A stretch of DNA of 64,000 bases from Bacteroidota bacterium (GCA_018266455.1 JAFEAJ010000008.1:124001-188000); one strand, 5' to 3'; shown: positions 26,059-36,261, numbered from the stretch's first letter. Program-made: numbers and translations. Notes: a model not told the origin generated them from the letters alone.

Positions 26059-26883
26059 CTACAATTCCGTGTACTTCGATCGAATCGGCTTTCCATAAAA
26101 AACAGTGGCATGGTTGTCAAAATCTTCGGCAGCGTCAGTGGTGTAAAAATCTGTTTGCCCGTTTTGGCTGCATTCTTTTTCAATTTCAGGGTGGCGCTTC
26201 AGGTAGCCTGCGAGGCTGCCAGCAACAATTTCTCCCTGGGAAATAACTGAAATATGGCCAGGCAAGTTTTCGGCAATCTTATTTTTTAATAACGGGTAGT
26301 GCGTACAGGCCAGCAGAACGGTATCTATTGAATTGTTTTTTGTTAGCAGGCTGTCCAGGTATTCTTTCACGAAATAATCAGCCCCCCTGCTATTGTGTTC
26401 ATTGTTTTCAATTAAAGGCACCCACATCGGGCAAGCCTGCTGCACTACCTTTACCCCGGGAAAGAACTTGTTGATTTCAACAAGATAGGATGCTGACTGG
26501 ACCGTGCCATTGGTGGCCAAAATACCAATATTGTTTGTTTTGGTGAAGTTCCCGATAATTTCCGTTGTTGGCCGGATAACGCCTAATACCTTTTTGTGAG
26601 GCGCAATTTTCGGCAGGTCCTTTTGCTGAATGGTCCGCAGGGCCTTTGCCGATGCAGTATTGCATGCCAGTATTACCAAAGGGCAATTTTTTTTAAAAAA
26701 CCACTGAACGCATTCTAACGTATACCTGTAAACGCTTTCAAATGAGCGTGAACCATAAGGAGCCCGCGCATTATCGCCAAGGTATAAATAGTCATACTGC
26801 GGGAGCTTCGTTTTTATTTCTTTTAAAACCGTTAAGCCACCATAACCGGAATCGAATACGCCAATTGGCTGAGCAGGCTGCAT
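26059..26883 (-). CDS. murI: Glutamate racemase
   Basis: 274 aa. The two catalytic cysteines are in LVILACNTASAKALR and VLLACTHYPLL. The N-terminus PIGVFDSGYGGLTVLKEI and YLGDNARAPYG are standard family motifs. It makes D-glutamate for the stem peptide of peptidoglycan. It is the last gene of the uppS-bamA-ompH-ompH-murI run on the minus strand, but a terminator-like hairpin (26891-26922) separates it from the second ompH, so it may have its own promoter. Confidence 0.96.
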   Translation of the reverse strand: MQPAQPIGVFDSGYGGLTVLKEIKTKLPQYDYLYLGDNARAPYGSRSFESVYRYTLECVQWFFKKNCPLVILACNTASAKALRTIQQKDLPKIAPHKKVLGVIRPTTEIIGNFTKTNNIGILATNGTVQSASYLVEINKFFPGVKVVQQACPMWVPLIENNEHNSRGADYFVKEYLDSLLTKNNSIDTVLLACTHYPLLKNKIAENLPGHISVISQGEIVAGSLAGYLKRHPEIEKECSQNGQTDFYTTDAAEDFDNHATVFYGKPIRSKYTEL

Positions 26884-26890
26884 TCAACAA

Positions 26891-26922
26891 AAATAAAAAA
26901 CGCCACGCATATTGCGCGGCGC
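26891..26922 (-). terminator. Terminator-like hairpin between ompH and murI
   Basis: On the minus strand, GCGCCGCGC (26922-26914) pairs with GCGTGGC (26908-26902) and is followed by TTTTTTATTTTT, an intrinsic terminator for the bamA-ompH transcript. It would allow only partial read-through into murI. Confidence 0.6.
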
Positions 26923-26960
26923 TTAAATTAAATTAAATAATAAACCAGGCTGACTTGTAA

Positions 26961-27470
26961 TTATTTAAGTCCCAATTTCTTTTTCACCAGGGGAAGCAAA
27001 TCCTCAGCATTAGGATAAACATATAAAGCCTCTTTCTGAAAAACATAAGTAAAGCCGCTTTCTTTTGCCACAGCCTGTATAGCATCTAATGCTTTCTTCT
27101 GGACCGGGGCCAGCAGTTCCTGCTGCTTTTGCTGTATTTGTTCCGAAGCATGCTGCTGATAGCCTTGTATTTTAATATATAATTCTGTTGCCTGTTTTCT
27201 TTTTATTTCAAGCTGTGCTTTGGTGAATTTTACTGTATCCTTAGAGCTCAAAATGCTATCCTGGTCATTGAATTCTCTTTGATATTCCTGGTATTCCTGT
27301 GCCAAAGCATTCCTGAAGTCAGTCATAGATGAATCAGCTTTCTTGAACTCGGGCATCATTGGCATGAATTCAGCAAGGCTTATATAACCAATTTTTGTTT
27401 GTGCGTTAACATTCGTTTTTGAAGCCAAAAGAAAAGCGGCCATCAACACCATTGAAACAATTTTTTTCAT
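26961..27470 (-). CDS. OmpH/Skp-family periplasmic chaperone (second copy)
   Basis: 169 aa from the ATG at 27468-27470, which begins a signal peptide (MKKIVSMVLMAAFLLASK, cleaved near VNAQ). The mature part TKIGYISLAEFMPMMPEFKKAD is the OmpH start, followed by a long charged coiled coil (about residues 45-130) and a closing strand TYVFQKEALYVY. Such proteins hold unfolded outer-membrane proteins in the periplasm for the BAM machinery. It is the second of two tandem ompH genes behind bamA and probably arose by duplication. Confidence 0.88.
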   Translation of the reverse strand: MKKIVSMVLMAAFLLASKTNVNAQTKIGYISLAEFMPMMPEFKKADSSMTDFRNALAQEYQEYQREFNDQDSILSSKDTVKFTKAQLEIKRKQATELYIKIQGYQQHASEQIQQKQQELLAPVQKKALDAIQAVAKESGFTYVFQKEALYVYPNAEDLLPLVKKKLGLK

Positions 27471-27590
27471 TTTTTTAATTTGATGTTTGTTTTTAAATGC
27501 AACATAAAGAGCTTGGGGCATCCCGATGTTAGTTGTTGTTTATTTCAGATTTATATAAATAATAATTTTTTTGGTTTATTAATCAGATAA

Positions 27591-28103
27591 TTATTTTATG
27601 CCCAAGTCTTTCAGCACATCCTCGCTTTTATCCAATTTAGGGTCGGCAAAGATAACGGTTATTCCTTCACTTTTGTCCAAAACAAAATCATACATCCTGT
27701 TAATGGCTATTTTTTGTATGGCATTGTACACCTTATCTTGAATAGGTTTTACCAGTTCCTGCCTTTTCTTGAATAAATCGCCTTCGAAGCCAAATCTTTT
27801 GCGCTGCAGGTCGCGCACTTCTTTTTCTTTGTTATAAATCTCATCCTCGCGTTTTTTTTTCAGCTCATCGCTGAGCATTACCTGTTCGGCTTCATAATCC
27901 TTGTACATTTTGTTCAGTTCTTCCTGTTTGCTGTCAATTTCTTTCTGCCATAATTCGCTTTGCTGGTCAAGTTTTTTCTGGGCTTCGGCATACTCTGGCA
28001 TTTTCGCCAGGATATATTTAGTATCCACAACCGCATAACGCTGGGCATTTGCGGCAAATGCGAAAGAAGCAGAAGCCATGGCAATAAGGAACAGTTTTTT
28101 CAT
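27591..28103 (-). CDS. OmpH/Skp-family periplasmic chaperone (first copy)
   Basis: 170 aa from the ATG at 28101-28103 (an in-frame TTG two codons upstream is less likely). Signal peptide MKKLFLIAMASASFAFAANA, then QRYAVVDTKYILAKMPEYAEAQ, which is the typical OmpH opening. A coiled coil (about 45-125) and the final strand YDFVLDKSEGITVIF follow. It lies 33 bp behind bamA, so it is very probably co-transcribed with it, which fits its role as a carrier of outer-membrane proteins. Confidence 0.9.
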   Translation of the reverse strand: MKKLFLIAMASASFAFAANAQRYAVVDTKYILAKMPEYAEAQKKLDQQSELWQKEIDSKQEELNKMYKDYEAEQVMLSDELKKKREDEIYNKEKEVRDLQRKRFGFEGDLFKKRQELVKPIQDKVYNAIQKIAINRMYDFVLDKSEGITVIFADPKLDKSEDVLKDLGIK

Positions 28104-28136
28104 ACTCAAACTTTTAAGACCGGGAATTTAGTAAAT

Positions 28137-30869
28137 TTATTCGGGTTCAAAGCCTAACATAAACGTAAAGCGGCCTGCATTTTTGATGGAGCCGTTCTGG
28201 ATCCTGTCAAGGCCGATGCCATAATCAAAACCGAGCAGGCCAAACATGGGCAGGAAGAACCTTAGCCCTGCCCCAACGCTCCTTCGCAACTGGAAGGGGT
28301 TATATTCCTGGTAATTCCTCCAGCCATTAGCGGCTTCAAAAAATACTTCCCCGTAAATGGTGCTGCTTGGGTTAGTAACAAATGGATAGCGCATCTCAAG
28401 GGTGTACTTATTGAAGAGCACAAAAAACTGCTGGCTGACCTGTTGCTCAGGATTAACCTTTGGGTCAGGATTTTGATAAACCGGGTAGCCGCGCTGAGAA
28501 ATGATGTCGTAACCCAATAATCCAAAATTATTTGTTAACCCGGCATCGCCCAACTGGAAGCGCCCAAATGGTGAAAAATCAAGCTTGCTGTTGTAACGGC
28601 CCATAAACCCATACTTCATGGCCGCCTTCAGCACAAACTGCCTGCTTTTGTCGGCCCCCATTGGTTTTCCGATAGGTATGTACCATTCATTCGTGAACCT
28701 CCATTTGTGATATTCCGGCAGTTCGAAACTTTGGTTTTGAGTGATGTTGGGATCGAAAAGCGAATAAGGCGGGCTGAACTCAACGCTCAACAACGTATTT
28801 GAACCATTATGCGGGAAAATAGGCTGGTCCAGCGAATAACGGCTCAGCGCAAGCTTGAAGCTGAAATTTTTTGAATGCCCATTGCGGAAATTTGTGGTGA
28901 ACAACGGGTAATTCGTCAGGTCGTATTGGATGAAATTGACCGAATAGGTCAAAGTGAAATAATCGTCAGGCCATTTTAAGCGTGTGCCCAATGCCACAGT
29001 AAGCCCGAAGTTTTTCAGGGAGTTGGTATCACTGAATCTATAGGTGTTTGTGCTGTAGTTATAGCCGCCAGTCCTGAACACGCTCCGGTAAACACTAAAG
29101 GTGAGCGAGTTGTTTTTCTTTCCCCCAAACCATGGTTCTGTAAAAGAGGCATTGTAAGACTGGTAAGCCTTGCCATTGGATTGAATGCGCAAACTAAGCT
29201 TTTGCCCGTCTCCCGATGGTATGGGGTCCCAGGAGGATTTTTTCCAGATTTGTTTTATTGAAAAGTTGTTGAAAGATACCCCAACTGTTCCTGTCAGGCC
29301 AATACCGCCGCCCCATCCTGCCGAAAGCTCGAGCTGGTCTGCGGATTTTTCCTCAACGCTCCAGTTGATGTCCACAGTCCCGTCTTCCTGGTTGGGCACC
29401 GGGTTGGGCACCACTTTTTCCTGGTTAAAAAACCCGAGGTTCACGATTTCCCGTTGCGAACGAAGGAGCTCAGTCCGGCTGAATTTTTCGCCGGGAATAG
29501 TCCGAAGCTCTCTTCTTATCACATACTCCTTGGTTTTATCATTACCGGAAATGGTTACATTTTTAATTGTTGCCTGGGGGCCTTCTACAATCCTGATTTC
29601 GAAATCAATGGTGTCATTGTAAACTGCCGTCTCCACCGGGTCGACATGGAAGAACAGATAGCCATCGTCCTGGTAAAGGCCGCTTATGTCCCCGCCTTCA
29701 GCAGTAACCTGTTTGCCCAGCCTTTTATTAAGGATGTCGAGATCGTAAACATCGCCTTTCTTTATCCCCAATATCGCGGTCAGAATGGAGTCGGAATATT
29801 TCGTGTTGCCCTTCCAGGCTATATTTCCAAAATAATACTTATTGCCTTCGTTCACTTTAATATCAATATCCATCTGGCCTTTTTTATTGTAGTACTGGGT
29901 GTCAGCAACGAGGGTTGCATCCCGATAGCCTAATGAATTGTAATAATCCAATACCTTTTGTTTGTCGTCAGCATATTTTTTTGCATTGAATTTTGATCCG
30001 CTGAACAATTTGAACCTGAAGTAAGGATCGATGAATTCTTTAGTTTTCGTGAATGACAAAAAGCCCCAGTTATCAATATAATCTTTAAAAGAGATTTCAT
30101 TTCTTTTGCCATAAGCGCTGGAATCATGATTCGGAAAAAGAGTGATGTGCGTTAGCTCTTTTGTATCTTTCAATTGCTTTTTCAGCTTGCTTTCGGGAAC
30201 TGCTTCGTTGCCAAAAAAACTGATTTGGGAAATATGTACTTTTTGCCCCTTTTGGATATTGAACGTAAGCGTTTCGTAATTGGGCGAAGCAGGGTCTTTT
30301 GTTTCCCTGATCAAAATTTTTGCGCTTTGGAACCCTTTGTCGGCATAAAACTTTTTAATCGCTTCAACGGCCTGCTGCTTCATGTTTTCCGTAACCACGC
30401 GGCCTTTGATGAGCCCCGTTTTGGTTTGAAGGTCGTCAGATTCTGATTTGGTAGCGCCTTTGAATGTAAAATCCCTGAGCCTTGGCTTTTCGGTTACATT
30501 TATTTCTATATTGATGTCATTATTATTGGAAAGTTTTGTGATATAAATAGCAATATTTGAAAAAAGGTTTTGTTTCCAAAGGTTATTGATGGCTTTGCTA
30601 AAGTTGTCTCCTCCGGGTATCATCATTTTATCTCCAACGGTAAGCCCTGAAATGGAAATGAGCAATGCTTCATCAAGGTACTTTGTGCCCGTTACTTTTA
30701 TTCCTGCTATTACATATTCCCTGGGTGTTTTGGCGTTTGCAAGTGCAAGCAAATCAGGGTTAACTGATACGGGATGCGTTGTATCGGTTACCTGTCCATA
30801 AGCGTTGCTGTTGGTAAAAGAAAGCAAAAACAAAGAAATAAGAACACAGATCAGTAAACTTCGTAGCAT
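28137..30869 (-). CDS. bamA: Outer-membrane assembly factor BamA
   Basis: 910 aa with a signal peptide (LLICVLISLFLLSF, then NAYGQ). Residues about 50-480 are POTRA repeats (for example IAGIKVTGTKYLDEALL, GQKVHISQISFFGNEAVPESKLKK and GPQATIKNVTISGNDKTKEYVIRREL). The C-terminal half is a 16-strand Omp85 barrel that includes GLLGYDIISQRGYP, standing at the place of the lid-lock motif, and a closing strand LGFEPE. It inserts barrel proteins into the outer membrane. It sits between uppS and two ompH chaperones, the usual Bacteroidota order. Confidence 0.95.
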   Translation of the reverse strand: MLRSLLICVLISLFLLSFTNSNAYGQVTDTTHPVSVNPDLLALANAKTPREYVIAGIKVTGTKYLDEALLISISGLTVGDKMMIPGGDNFSKAINNLWKQNLFSNIAIYITKLSNNNDINIEINVTEKPRLRDFTFKGATKSESDDLQTKTGLIKGRVVTENMKQQAVEAIKKFYADKGFQSAKILIRETKDPASPNYETLTFNIQKGQKVHISQISFFGNEAVPESKLKKQLKDTKELTHITLFPNHDSSAYGKRNEISFKDYIDNWGFLSFTKTKEFIDPYFRFKLFSGSKFNAKKYADDKQKVLDYYNSLGYRDATLVADTQYYNKKGQMDIDIKVNEGNKYYFGNIAWKGNTKYSDSILTAILGIKKGDVYDLDILNKRLGKQVTAEGGDISGLYQDDGYLFFHVDPVETAVYNDTIDFEIRIVEGPQATIKNVTISGNDKTKEYVIRRELRTIPGEKFSRTELLRSQREIVNLGFFNQEKVVPNPVPNQEDGTVDINWSVEEKSADQLELSAGWGGGIGLTGTVGVSFNNFSIKQIWKKSSWDPIPSGDGQKLSLRIQSNGKAYQSYNASFTEPWFGGKKNNSLTFSVYRSVFRTGGYNYSTNTYRFSDTNSLKNFGLTVALGTRLKWPDDYFTLTYSVNFIQYDLTNYPLFTTNFRNGHSKNFSFKLALSRYSLDQPIFPHNGSNTLLSVEFSPPYSLFDPNITQNQSFELPEYHKWRFTNEWYIPIGKPMGADKSRQFVLKAAMKYGFMGRYNSKLDFSPFGRFQLGDAGLTNNFGLLGYDIISQRGYPVYQNPDPKVNPEQQVSQQFFVLFNKYTLEMRYPFVTNPSSTIYGEVFFEAANGWRNYQEYNPFQLRRSVGAGLRFFLPMFGLLGFDYGIGLDRIQNGSIKNAGRFTFMLGFEPE

Positions 30870-30957
30870 CCAGTCGGTTTTTTAGTGCGGCAAATTAAGT
30901 TGATTTATTAAAAGTGTTTGTTAAAAAAGCTATGCTGAAAACAGCATTCCGCCCTAT

Positions 30958-31731
30958 TTATAACGAATCTTCTTTCCTCTTATCCATTTCTTTTTCCAGT
31001 TGTTCGCTGATCTTGCCAAATCGCCTTTCTCTTCCCTGGAAATCGATGATTGCCCTGTACAGCTCCTCTTTGCGGAAATCGGGCCACAGCACACTGGTGA
31101 AATACAGCTCTGTATAAGCCAGTTGATAAAGTAAAAAATTGCTGATCCGGTATTCGCCGCTTGTCCGTATCATCAGCTCAGGATCTGGAAATTGACTTGT
31201 ACATAAATATTTTTGCAAAGTTTGCTGATTAACCAAGGATGGTTCCAAGTCTCCTTTTTTTGCATCTATGGCTATTTTTCTAATGGCTTCAGCAATTTCC
31301 CAACGGCTGCTGTAACTGAGGGCCATTACCAGGTTCATGCCCGAATTTTTGGCTGTTTGGCCTATTGCATCCTGCAGCTCCTTTTTTGCATAATCTGGCA
31401 GCATGCCCATATCACCAATAACATGCAGCTTAATATTGTTTTTATTAAGGGCCTCTACTTCTTTTTTAATAGTGTCCACCAGCAGCTCCATCAGGCCTGT
31501 TACTTCCTCTTCAGGCCTGTCCCAGTTTTCGGTCGAAAAAGCATATAGCGTAAGATAGCCCACCCCCAGTTCAGCGCACCCTTCTACAATGTCCCTAACG
31601 CTTTGCACCCCATGGTAATGCCCGTAAAGCCTGTCCTGGCCTTTTTCTTTTGCCCAACGGCCATTGCCATCCATAATGATCGCAATGTGCACGGGCAGTT
31701 GATGCACGTCAATTTTATCTTTTAAAGACAA
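30958..31731 (-). CDS. uppS: Isoprenyl (undecaprenyl) diphosphate synthase
   Basis: 257 aa cis-prenyltransferase with HIAIIMDGNGRWAKEKG (catalytic Asp and Arg), TLYAFSTENWDRP and the C-terminal ELMIRTSGEYRISNFLLYQLAYTELYF. It makes the C55 lipid carrier for peptidoglycan and surface glycans. The only start near the family N-terminus is TTG at 31729-31731. It is the first gene of the right-hand half of a conserved cluster that is separated here from nadK and DUF6089 by 24 kb of accessory DNA. Confidence 0.96.
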   Translation of the reverse strand: MSLKDKIDVHQLPVHIAIIMDGNGRWAKEKGQDRLYGHYHGVQSVRDIVEGCAELGVGYLTLYAFSTENWDRPEEEVTGLMELLVDTIKKEVEALNKNNIKLHVIGDMGMLPDYAKKELQDAIGQTAKNSGMNLVMALSYSSRWEIAEAIRKIAIDAKKGDLEPSLVNQQTLQKYLCTSQFPDPELMIRTSGEYRISNFLLYQLAYTELYFTSVLWPDFRKEELYRAIIDFQGRERRFGKISEQLEKEMDKRKEDSL

Positions 31732-31920
31732 GGATGCCTGATTTTTAAAGGGGGCGAAGGTAGGGAAAAAAATGGTTGATGGGTCTATCTTTTGGCCATC
31801 GAGCTTAACCGGCCAGGCAGCCTGTCGAACAATTTTCGGTTATCGGTTGCTTATCCGGGCAGGCCTTAAAGATTAATGCGGAAAAAAATCAAGCCAATCA
31901 TGTAAGCAACAACAGTAAAG

Positions 31921-33189
31921 CTATTGTGCCGGGTCGTAATCTACAGGCAATATCGTTGCCAGTTTTTCCCACCAAGCCCAAAAACCGGTAATTTTAAGAT
32001 TGGAAGGGTCGGAATAAGTTCCATTTGCATAAATGTTTATTGCCTCATTTTTTTTTAATTCAAATGTTGACATGAGCGCATTGCCCGACGGCTCGCTGCC
32101 CAAAAATCCAATATACCCAGATCGGTCCCTTATTTTGTAAATGCTGATTGCCAGCCTGCCCGTAAAATACATGCTTATTTGCTGATCTGAAAACGAAAAA
32201 ACAGAGGCGCCAACAGCTAATGAGCCCGAAACGCTTATAATCTTATTATTAGTTGCCTGGGAAGTAACGCTGCGCTCGTTAAGCATTATAATTTTTATGT
32301 TCACCATGTCGCTCCCCATTTCGTACACAGTATCGGCTGCCGGCAAATGGAATGCCGGTAAACTATCACTTTTTTTTAGAGGAAGCGGGACATTAAAAAT
32401 GTTTCGGCCATCTAATTGTTGTATGGCATAATCGTTTTGTGCGCTATCAGAAAAAAGGGTTTGCATAAATCGCATCAAGGAAAGGTAATATGCCTTTTTT
32501 CTATTTTCGATTATGCGCATTTGTTCTTTAAAGCTTTTAGCAGGTAGTTCCCGAAAAAAAGGATGGCCTGAATAAAAAAGCGTGTTTCCGGAATCGGAAA
32601 AAGTTAGTGAGAACTTTTGCAGGTCAAACCGAAGCTCGTAACCGAGCGAACTATTCTCGATCACCAAAGGCTCGCCGGCATCCACCAGTAATGTGCTGTC
32701 CTTATGCCGCATCCTAAACTTAAGGGCCTCATGATTTTTTATTTTGCAATGTCGGGCATAAGGTGAGGTGCCGATTAAATTTTCGACAAAAATGTCTCCC
32801 CAGTCCCTCCACCCGTTCTTTTCATAAGGGCTAACGGTGATTGCATTCAATTCATTAGCCCTGCGTTCAAGCGGAATGATCAGCTCATCCGGGAGTTTGC
32901 TGGTTTGCAAATTCATCTCTGCAACATTGTACCCAACACTCGAAGCTACCAGGATGAAATTGTTTGACGGGAATTTTCCAATATAAAACTGCCCTTCGGC
33001 ATTGGTCCTTGCGCCTACAGATGTTTTACTAATATACACACTGGCAGAAGGGATTGGCTCACCGGAAATTTTATCAACTACTTTCCCCTTTAGCACATTC
33101 TGAGAATAACAGCTACAAGAAAATATACTCAAAATGCAATACAAAAAATAACCGATTATATTAGCTCCGAATTGCATGCCATGCCACAT
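31921..33189 (-). CDS. Envelope protein with N-terminal carboxypeptidase-regulatory-like domain
   Basis: 422 aa. A signal peptide (hydrophobic NIIGYFLYCILSIFSCSC) is followed by a CarboxypepD_reg-like beta-sandwich (LKGKVVDKISGEPIPSASVYI ... YIGKFPSNNFILVASSVGYN) at about residues 35-115. The remaining 300 residues are of unknown fold. The ATG at 33189 leaves 3 bp after the MG2 gene upstream, so the two are certainly one unit. It is the last gene of the P1 cassette. Such beta-sandwich modules are common at the N-terminus of TonB-dependent receptors, but there is no barrel here. Confidence 0.75.
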   Translation of the reverse strand: MWHGMQFGANIIGYFLYCILSIFSCSCYSQNVLKGKVVDKISGEPIPSASVYISKTSVGARTNAEGQFYIGKFPSNNFILVASSVGYNVAEMNLQTSKLPDELIIPLERRANELNAITVSPYEKNGWRDWGDIFVENLIGTSPYARHCKIKNHEALKFRMRHKDSTLLVDAGEPLVIENSSLGYELRFDLQKFSLTFSDSGNTLFYSGHPFFRELPAKSFKEQMRIIENRKKAYYLSLMRFMQTLFSDSAQNDYAIQQLDGRNIFNVPLPLKKSDSLPAFHLPAADTVYEMGSDMVNIKIIMLNERSVTSQATNNKIISVSGSLAVGASVFSFSDQQISMYFTGRLAISIYKIRDRSGYIGFLGSEPSGNALMSTFELKKNEAINIYANGTYSDPSNLKITGFWAWWEKLATILPVDYDPAQ

Positions 33190-33192
33190 TTT

Positions 33193-35811
33193 TTATTCAA
33201 TAATTTTATTTAGGCTGATAACCATTCCATTCTTGTCGAGCCCCCAGGCAATGATCCTGAAGCCTTTTGAAATAGCATTATGCTGAAAGCTAAAAGTCGC
33301 CGTATGGCTGTTGCGATCTACTTTTAAAGTAGGCATCCAGTACACAGTGCCTGGCTCATGTGAAAGATTATCAGTGCCTTTAAAATTGTTTTTTGCCGTA
33401 TGATGATCGTTAGTAAGCAAGCCATAGCCATACTTTATGAACTTTTTGAAACTTACCTGTGAAGGAGGCTTATTTTCTTCTGTTCCGTTTTTTAAGTAAA
33501 TAGCAATTGACCCGTGAGGCCCGTTATCAGGCACTATCGGGTTCATTCCAGGTTGGAAAATACGCACCATCGCCACATCGCGCATCCTGATATTCGACAG
33601 CAGGTCAATAGCCTGGTCATAACCTTCATTACCTACATTCAATAGTTTTTCATTAAGAAAAAAGGAAGGCGCATTCAACTTCAATTGTTCCGGCCCGGTA
33701 AGGCCAGACATAAAATTAGAAAGCCGCCAATAAATCAGGTACCGGTTATTTAAATGGTCAACTCTATACTCCAGGCCGGCCACCTTGCCATTCAAATATT
33801 CAAGAATATTGATGTCCAGGTTCCTGGCTATCTCATCATTTGTAAAATCCATAGTTCTTGCCCATGTTCCTTTATTTGCAAAAACACCAGTTGCATATTT
33901 CAACAATAGGCTGTCTTCATGCGTTTTCATTTTCGCGCCAACGGTTACGGGCCTCAGCATACCCATTTGCTTTTCCGCCCTCTCCTCGTCTAAAATGCTA
34001 TCCCGAAAGTGGGTTGCCACCGATCCGTTCCATCCTTTCCATAAAAAGGGCTCAGTTACAAACTTTGTTTGCCTTATAGAATCAGCAAATTCTTCATCGC
34101 ATTCAACGGAAATATTTTCCTGTTCAATCCTGCCCGATCTTTCCCCGGTTTGCACGAAAATGTCGGCCCCGTCATTAAAATTTAAACCCGTTATTGCAAA
34201 CTTCCCGAGCGAATCAGTAAAAGCGTTCAATAACCGGGTCGAAGAATCTTTCTTGTTTTTTATAATCATCAACAAAGCCCCGTTTTTCAACAATTCTTTT
34301 TTTTGGCCTTCAGCAGATTGATACGCCCGCCCCCTTAAAGCAATTGACTGTTCAGGCTGGTAATGTATCGAAGGGAAATCATTCCTGGCTATTCTTCCCG
34401 GGTCTGGCATTCCCGATTTGCCTGTAAGCAGGAACAAATCAAGGGCTAAAGATGGATCTGCATTCTCAAAATAAAGCCCTGGCCGGCTCAGGTATTCATC
34501 AAGGTTGGAAGAAAGCAAGAGGTCATTGTAGAGAAGTTCATTTTCATTAAAGCGAGGAGCGGCCACAGCTTCTGTAACTGATACGGAAATTGCCGATCCT
34601 TCAAATGCGGCTGGGATGTCTAATGTAAAATTGTTTTTTCCGCCAGTGTTCAAATCTGGTTTTTCCCCCTCCATTTTTATTTCACAGTTCATCTTATCCT
34701 GCCCATGAAGAAAAATCATTCGCCGGGCTAAAACTTCACCCGATTGATTTAATACCGAAAGGTGAAGGATACCGCTATTGAAGCCAGCGAGCAAAGGGCT
34801 TGGGGCATTAAGTATGGTATCCATGGGGTTACCTGCCACCTCATCTGCAAAATGCACAAGCGCCAATGACGATTGGCCATTCCCCTCTGCGCAGATAACC
34901 AGGTTTTGATATTTGTCTTTATCAGCCTTGCTTCTTGATAAATTAAAAAAGGCAGTATCCGTTTTTTTCCCGCAATGTCTCTCCACGTGCAAAACAATTC
35001 CGCTTTTTAAAGCGAACGGCAAAGGGACCTTTTTCACCATTCCATTCGCAGCAACAACAGCAGTATATTGAATTCCCGGGGAATGATGCATGATAAAGCT
35101 GCCTAAGCCATTTTTCCCTGATGACAACACTGCAACGGTAGCGCCAAAGCTATTGATGATTTTCCCTGAAACCTGCAAAGGCAAGCCATCAGGGCCAGTC
35201 GCTTTAAAAGCAACAAGGCTGGTAAGGCCTTCAACCAGGTTGCCCCCTTCAGGAAAAAAATCTATTGAAAAATTTTTTGTTGCAGAAGCAGAAGCCGGCA
35301 AAATGGTTTTTGTTGCAATCCTAATTTGTTTATAAAAAAATAATGAGCTTTTAAAATTGGCCATCCACGCAGTATAGGCGCGCAAAAAGCAATCCCCTTG
35401 TTCCAGTTTATCCGGGAGCGCTATCTCGCCATTAAAGCAGCCTTCTGTCACAGGCAGCATTAACTGTTCAAGGATGAGCCCTTCTTTATTGAACAATTCT
35501 ACATAAACAATCTTACTGATGGCCGAAGGCCTGGAAGCAGATAGAAGGCAGCCTTTAAACAAAATAATTTCACCCGGCTGATATTGTTCTTTGTTAAATT
35601 GAACATAGGCCCTTTCTTGCGGGAAGCTGTTATGATAATTGAACAATTGCTGCCTGATGGTCAACAAAATCGGGTCGCCGGGAAAATAAAAAGAAGAAAG
35701 CAATGCAAGCAAATTGAACAGCAGCAGCAAGAAAAACGATTGTTTCAACCATTTTTCCCGGATAGTGCCTTTTTGATTTTTATGGGCATCGGCCAATAGG
35801 TCTTTTCTCAT
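33193..35811 (-). CDS. MG2-like/plug-domain envelope protein (large)
   Basis: 872 aa from the ATG at 35811, which precedes one hydrophobic segment (KQSFFLLLLFNLLALLSSFYF). Residues about 60-170 resemble the MG2 domain of alpha-2-macroglobulins (ERAYVQFNKEQYQPGEIILFKGCLL ... CFLRAYTAWMANF). Further beta-sandwich domains follow, and near residues 640-770 a TonB-receptor-plug-like stretch (NLDINILEYLNGKVAGLEYR ... IRMRDVAMVRIFQPG). No outer-membrane barrel follows. It is directly downstream of P1 and paralogous to the protein at 49276-51735, which is directly downstream of P5. Confidence 0.75.
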   Translation of the reverse strand: MRKDLLADAHKNQKGTIREKWLKQSFFLLLLFNLLALLSSFYFPGDPILLTIRQQLFNYHNSFPQERAYVQFNKEQYQPGEIILFKGCLLSASRPSAISKIVYVELFNKEGLILEQLMLPVTEGCFNGEIALPDKLEQGDCFLRAYTAWMANFKSSLFFYKQIRIATKTILPASASATKNFSIDFFPEGGNLVEGLTSLVAFKATGPDGLPLQVSGKIINSFGATVAVLSSGKNGLGSFIMHHSPGIQYTAVVAANGMVKKVPLPFALKSGIVLHVERHCGKKTDTAFFNLSRSKADKDKYQNLVICAEGNGQSSLALVHFADEVAGNPMDTILNAPSPLLAGFNSGILHLSVLNQSGEVLARRMIFLHGQDKMNCEIKMEGEKPDLNTGGKNNFTLDIPAAFEGSAISVSVTEAVAAPRFNENELLYNDLLLSSNLDEYLSRPGLYFENADPSLALDLFLLTGKSGMPDPGRIARNDFPSIHYQPEQSIALRGRAYQSAEGQKKELLKNGALLMIIKNKKDSSTRLLNAFTDSLGKFAITGLNFNDGADIFVQTGERSGRIEQENISVECDEEFADSIRQTKFVTEPFLWKGWNGSVATHFRDSILDEERAEKQMGMLRPVTVGAKMKTHEDSLLLKYATGVFANKGTWARTMDFTNDEIARNLDINILEYLNGKVAGLEYRVDHLNNRYLIYWRLSNFMSGLTGPEQLKLNAPSFFLNEKLLNVGNEGYDQAIDLLSNIRMRDVAMVRIFQPGMNPIVPDNGPHGSIAIYLKNGTEENKPPSQVSFKKFIKYGYGLLTNDHHTAKNNFKGTDNLSHEPGTVYWMPTLKVDRNSHTATFSFQHNAISKGFRIIAWGLDKNGMVISLNKIIE

Positions 35812-36072
35812 CGCTATAGCGTTAATCTGCTGAATTTCGGTCTTGCCACAAAGTAAGTATTTTGTAACCAAAACAGGCTGTGGCATTACTAGGGTCTGCT
35901 TAAAAACGAAGTTTTGAATCGTCAATAAGCTTTAACTTTTCCAAAGCTATTATAGTATGCAAAAAAATATCAGCCATTTAAGTTTTGAAAAAGTTTAATA
36001 ACTATTATACGGCATCGCTATAATCATTTTCAAACAGGCCCTCCGTTTCAAAAAAAGAAAGCCACACCAACT

Positions 36073-36261
36073 CTATTTATTCTTTGATGAACATGTACAA
36101 GTATAGGTGCAATTGCCGGCCGAACAAGTTCCATTATAGCATCCAGTGGAATTAGGAGATGGGCAACAAGTAAGTTGAGGATTGCAGCCTCCGGATCCCA
36201 TGATCTTTTTCATTTCATCTCTGCTCAGTTGCCTCGCATTGGCAAGATTTAATTTTTTCAT
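36073..36261 (-). CDS. P1: GG-leader cysteine-rich peptide precursor
   Basis: 62 aa. The leader MKKLNLANARQLSRDEMKKI ends with MGSGG, a double-glycine site of the type cut by C39 exporters. The core of 37 residues begins CNPQLTCCPSPNSTGC and has 8 cysteines, none in the leader, with many Ser/Thr/Asn. The leader is shared almost letter for letter with P2, P3 and P4 while cores differ completely. It has the conserved 5' element (core at 36290-36321). The next gene downstream on its strand is the MG2 protein. No lanthipeptide or other modifying enzyme is near, so I infer a disulfide-bonded secreted peptide, perhaps bacteriocin-like; the activity is unknown. Confidence 0.85.
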   Translation of the reverse strand: MKKLNLANARQLSRDEMKKIMGSGGCNPQLTCCPSPNSTGCYNGTCSAGNCTYTCTCSSKNK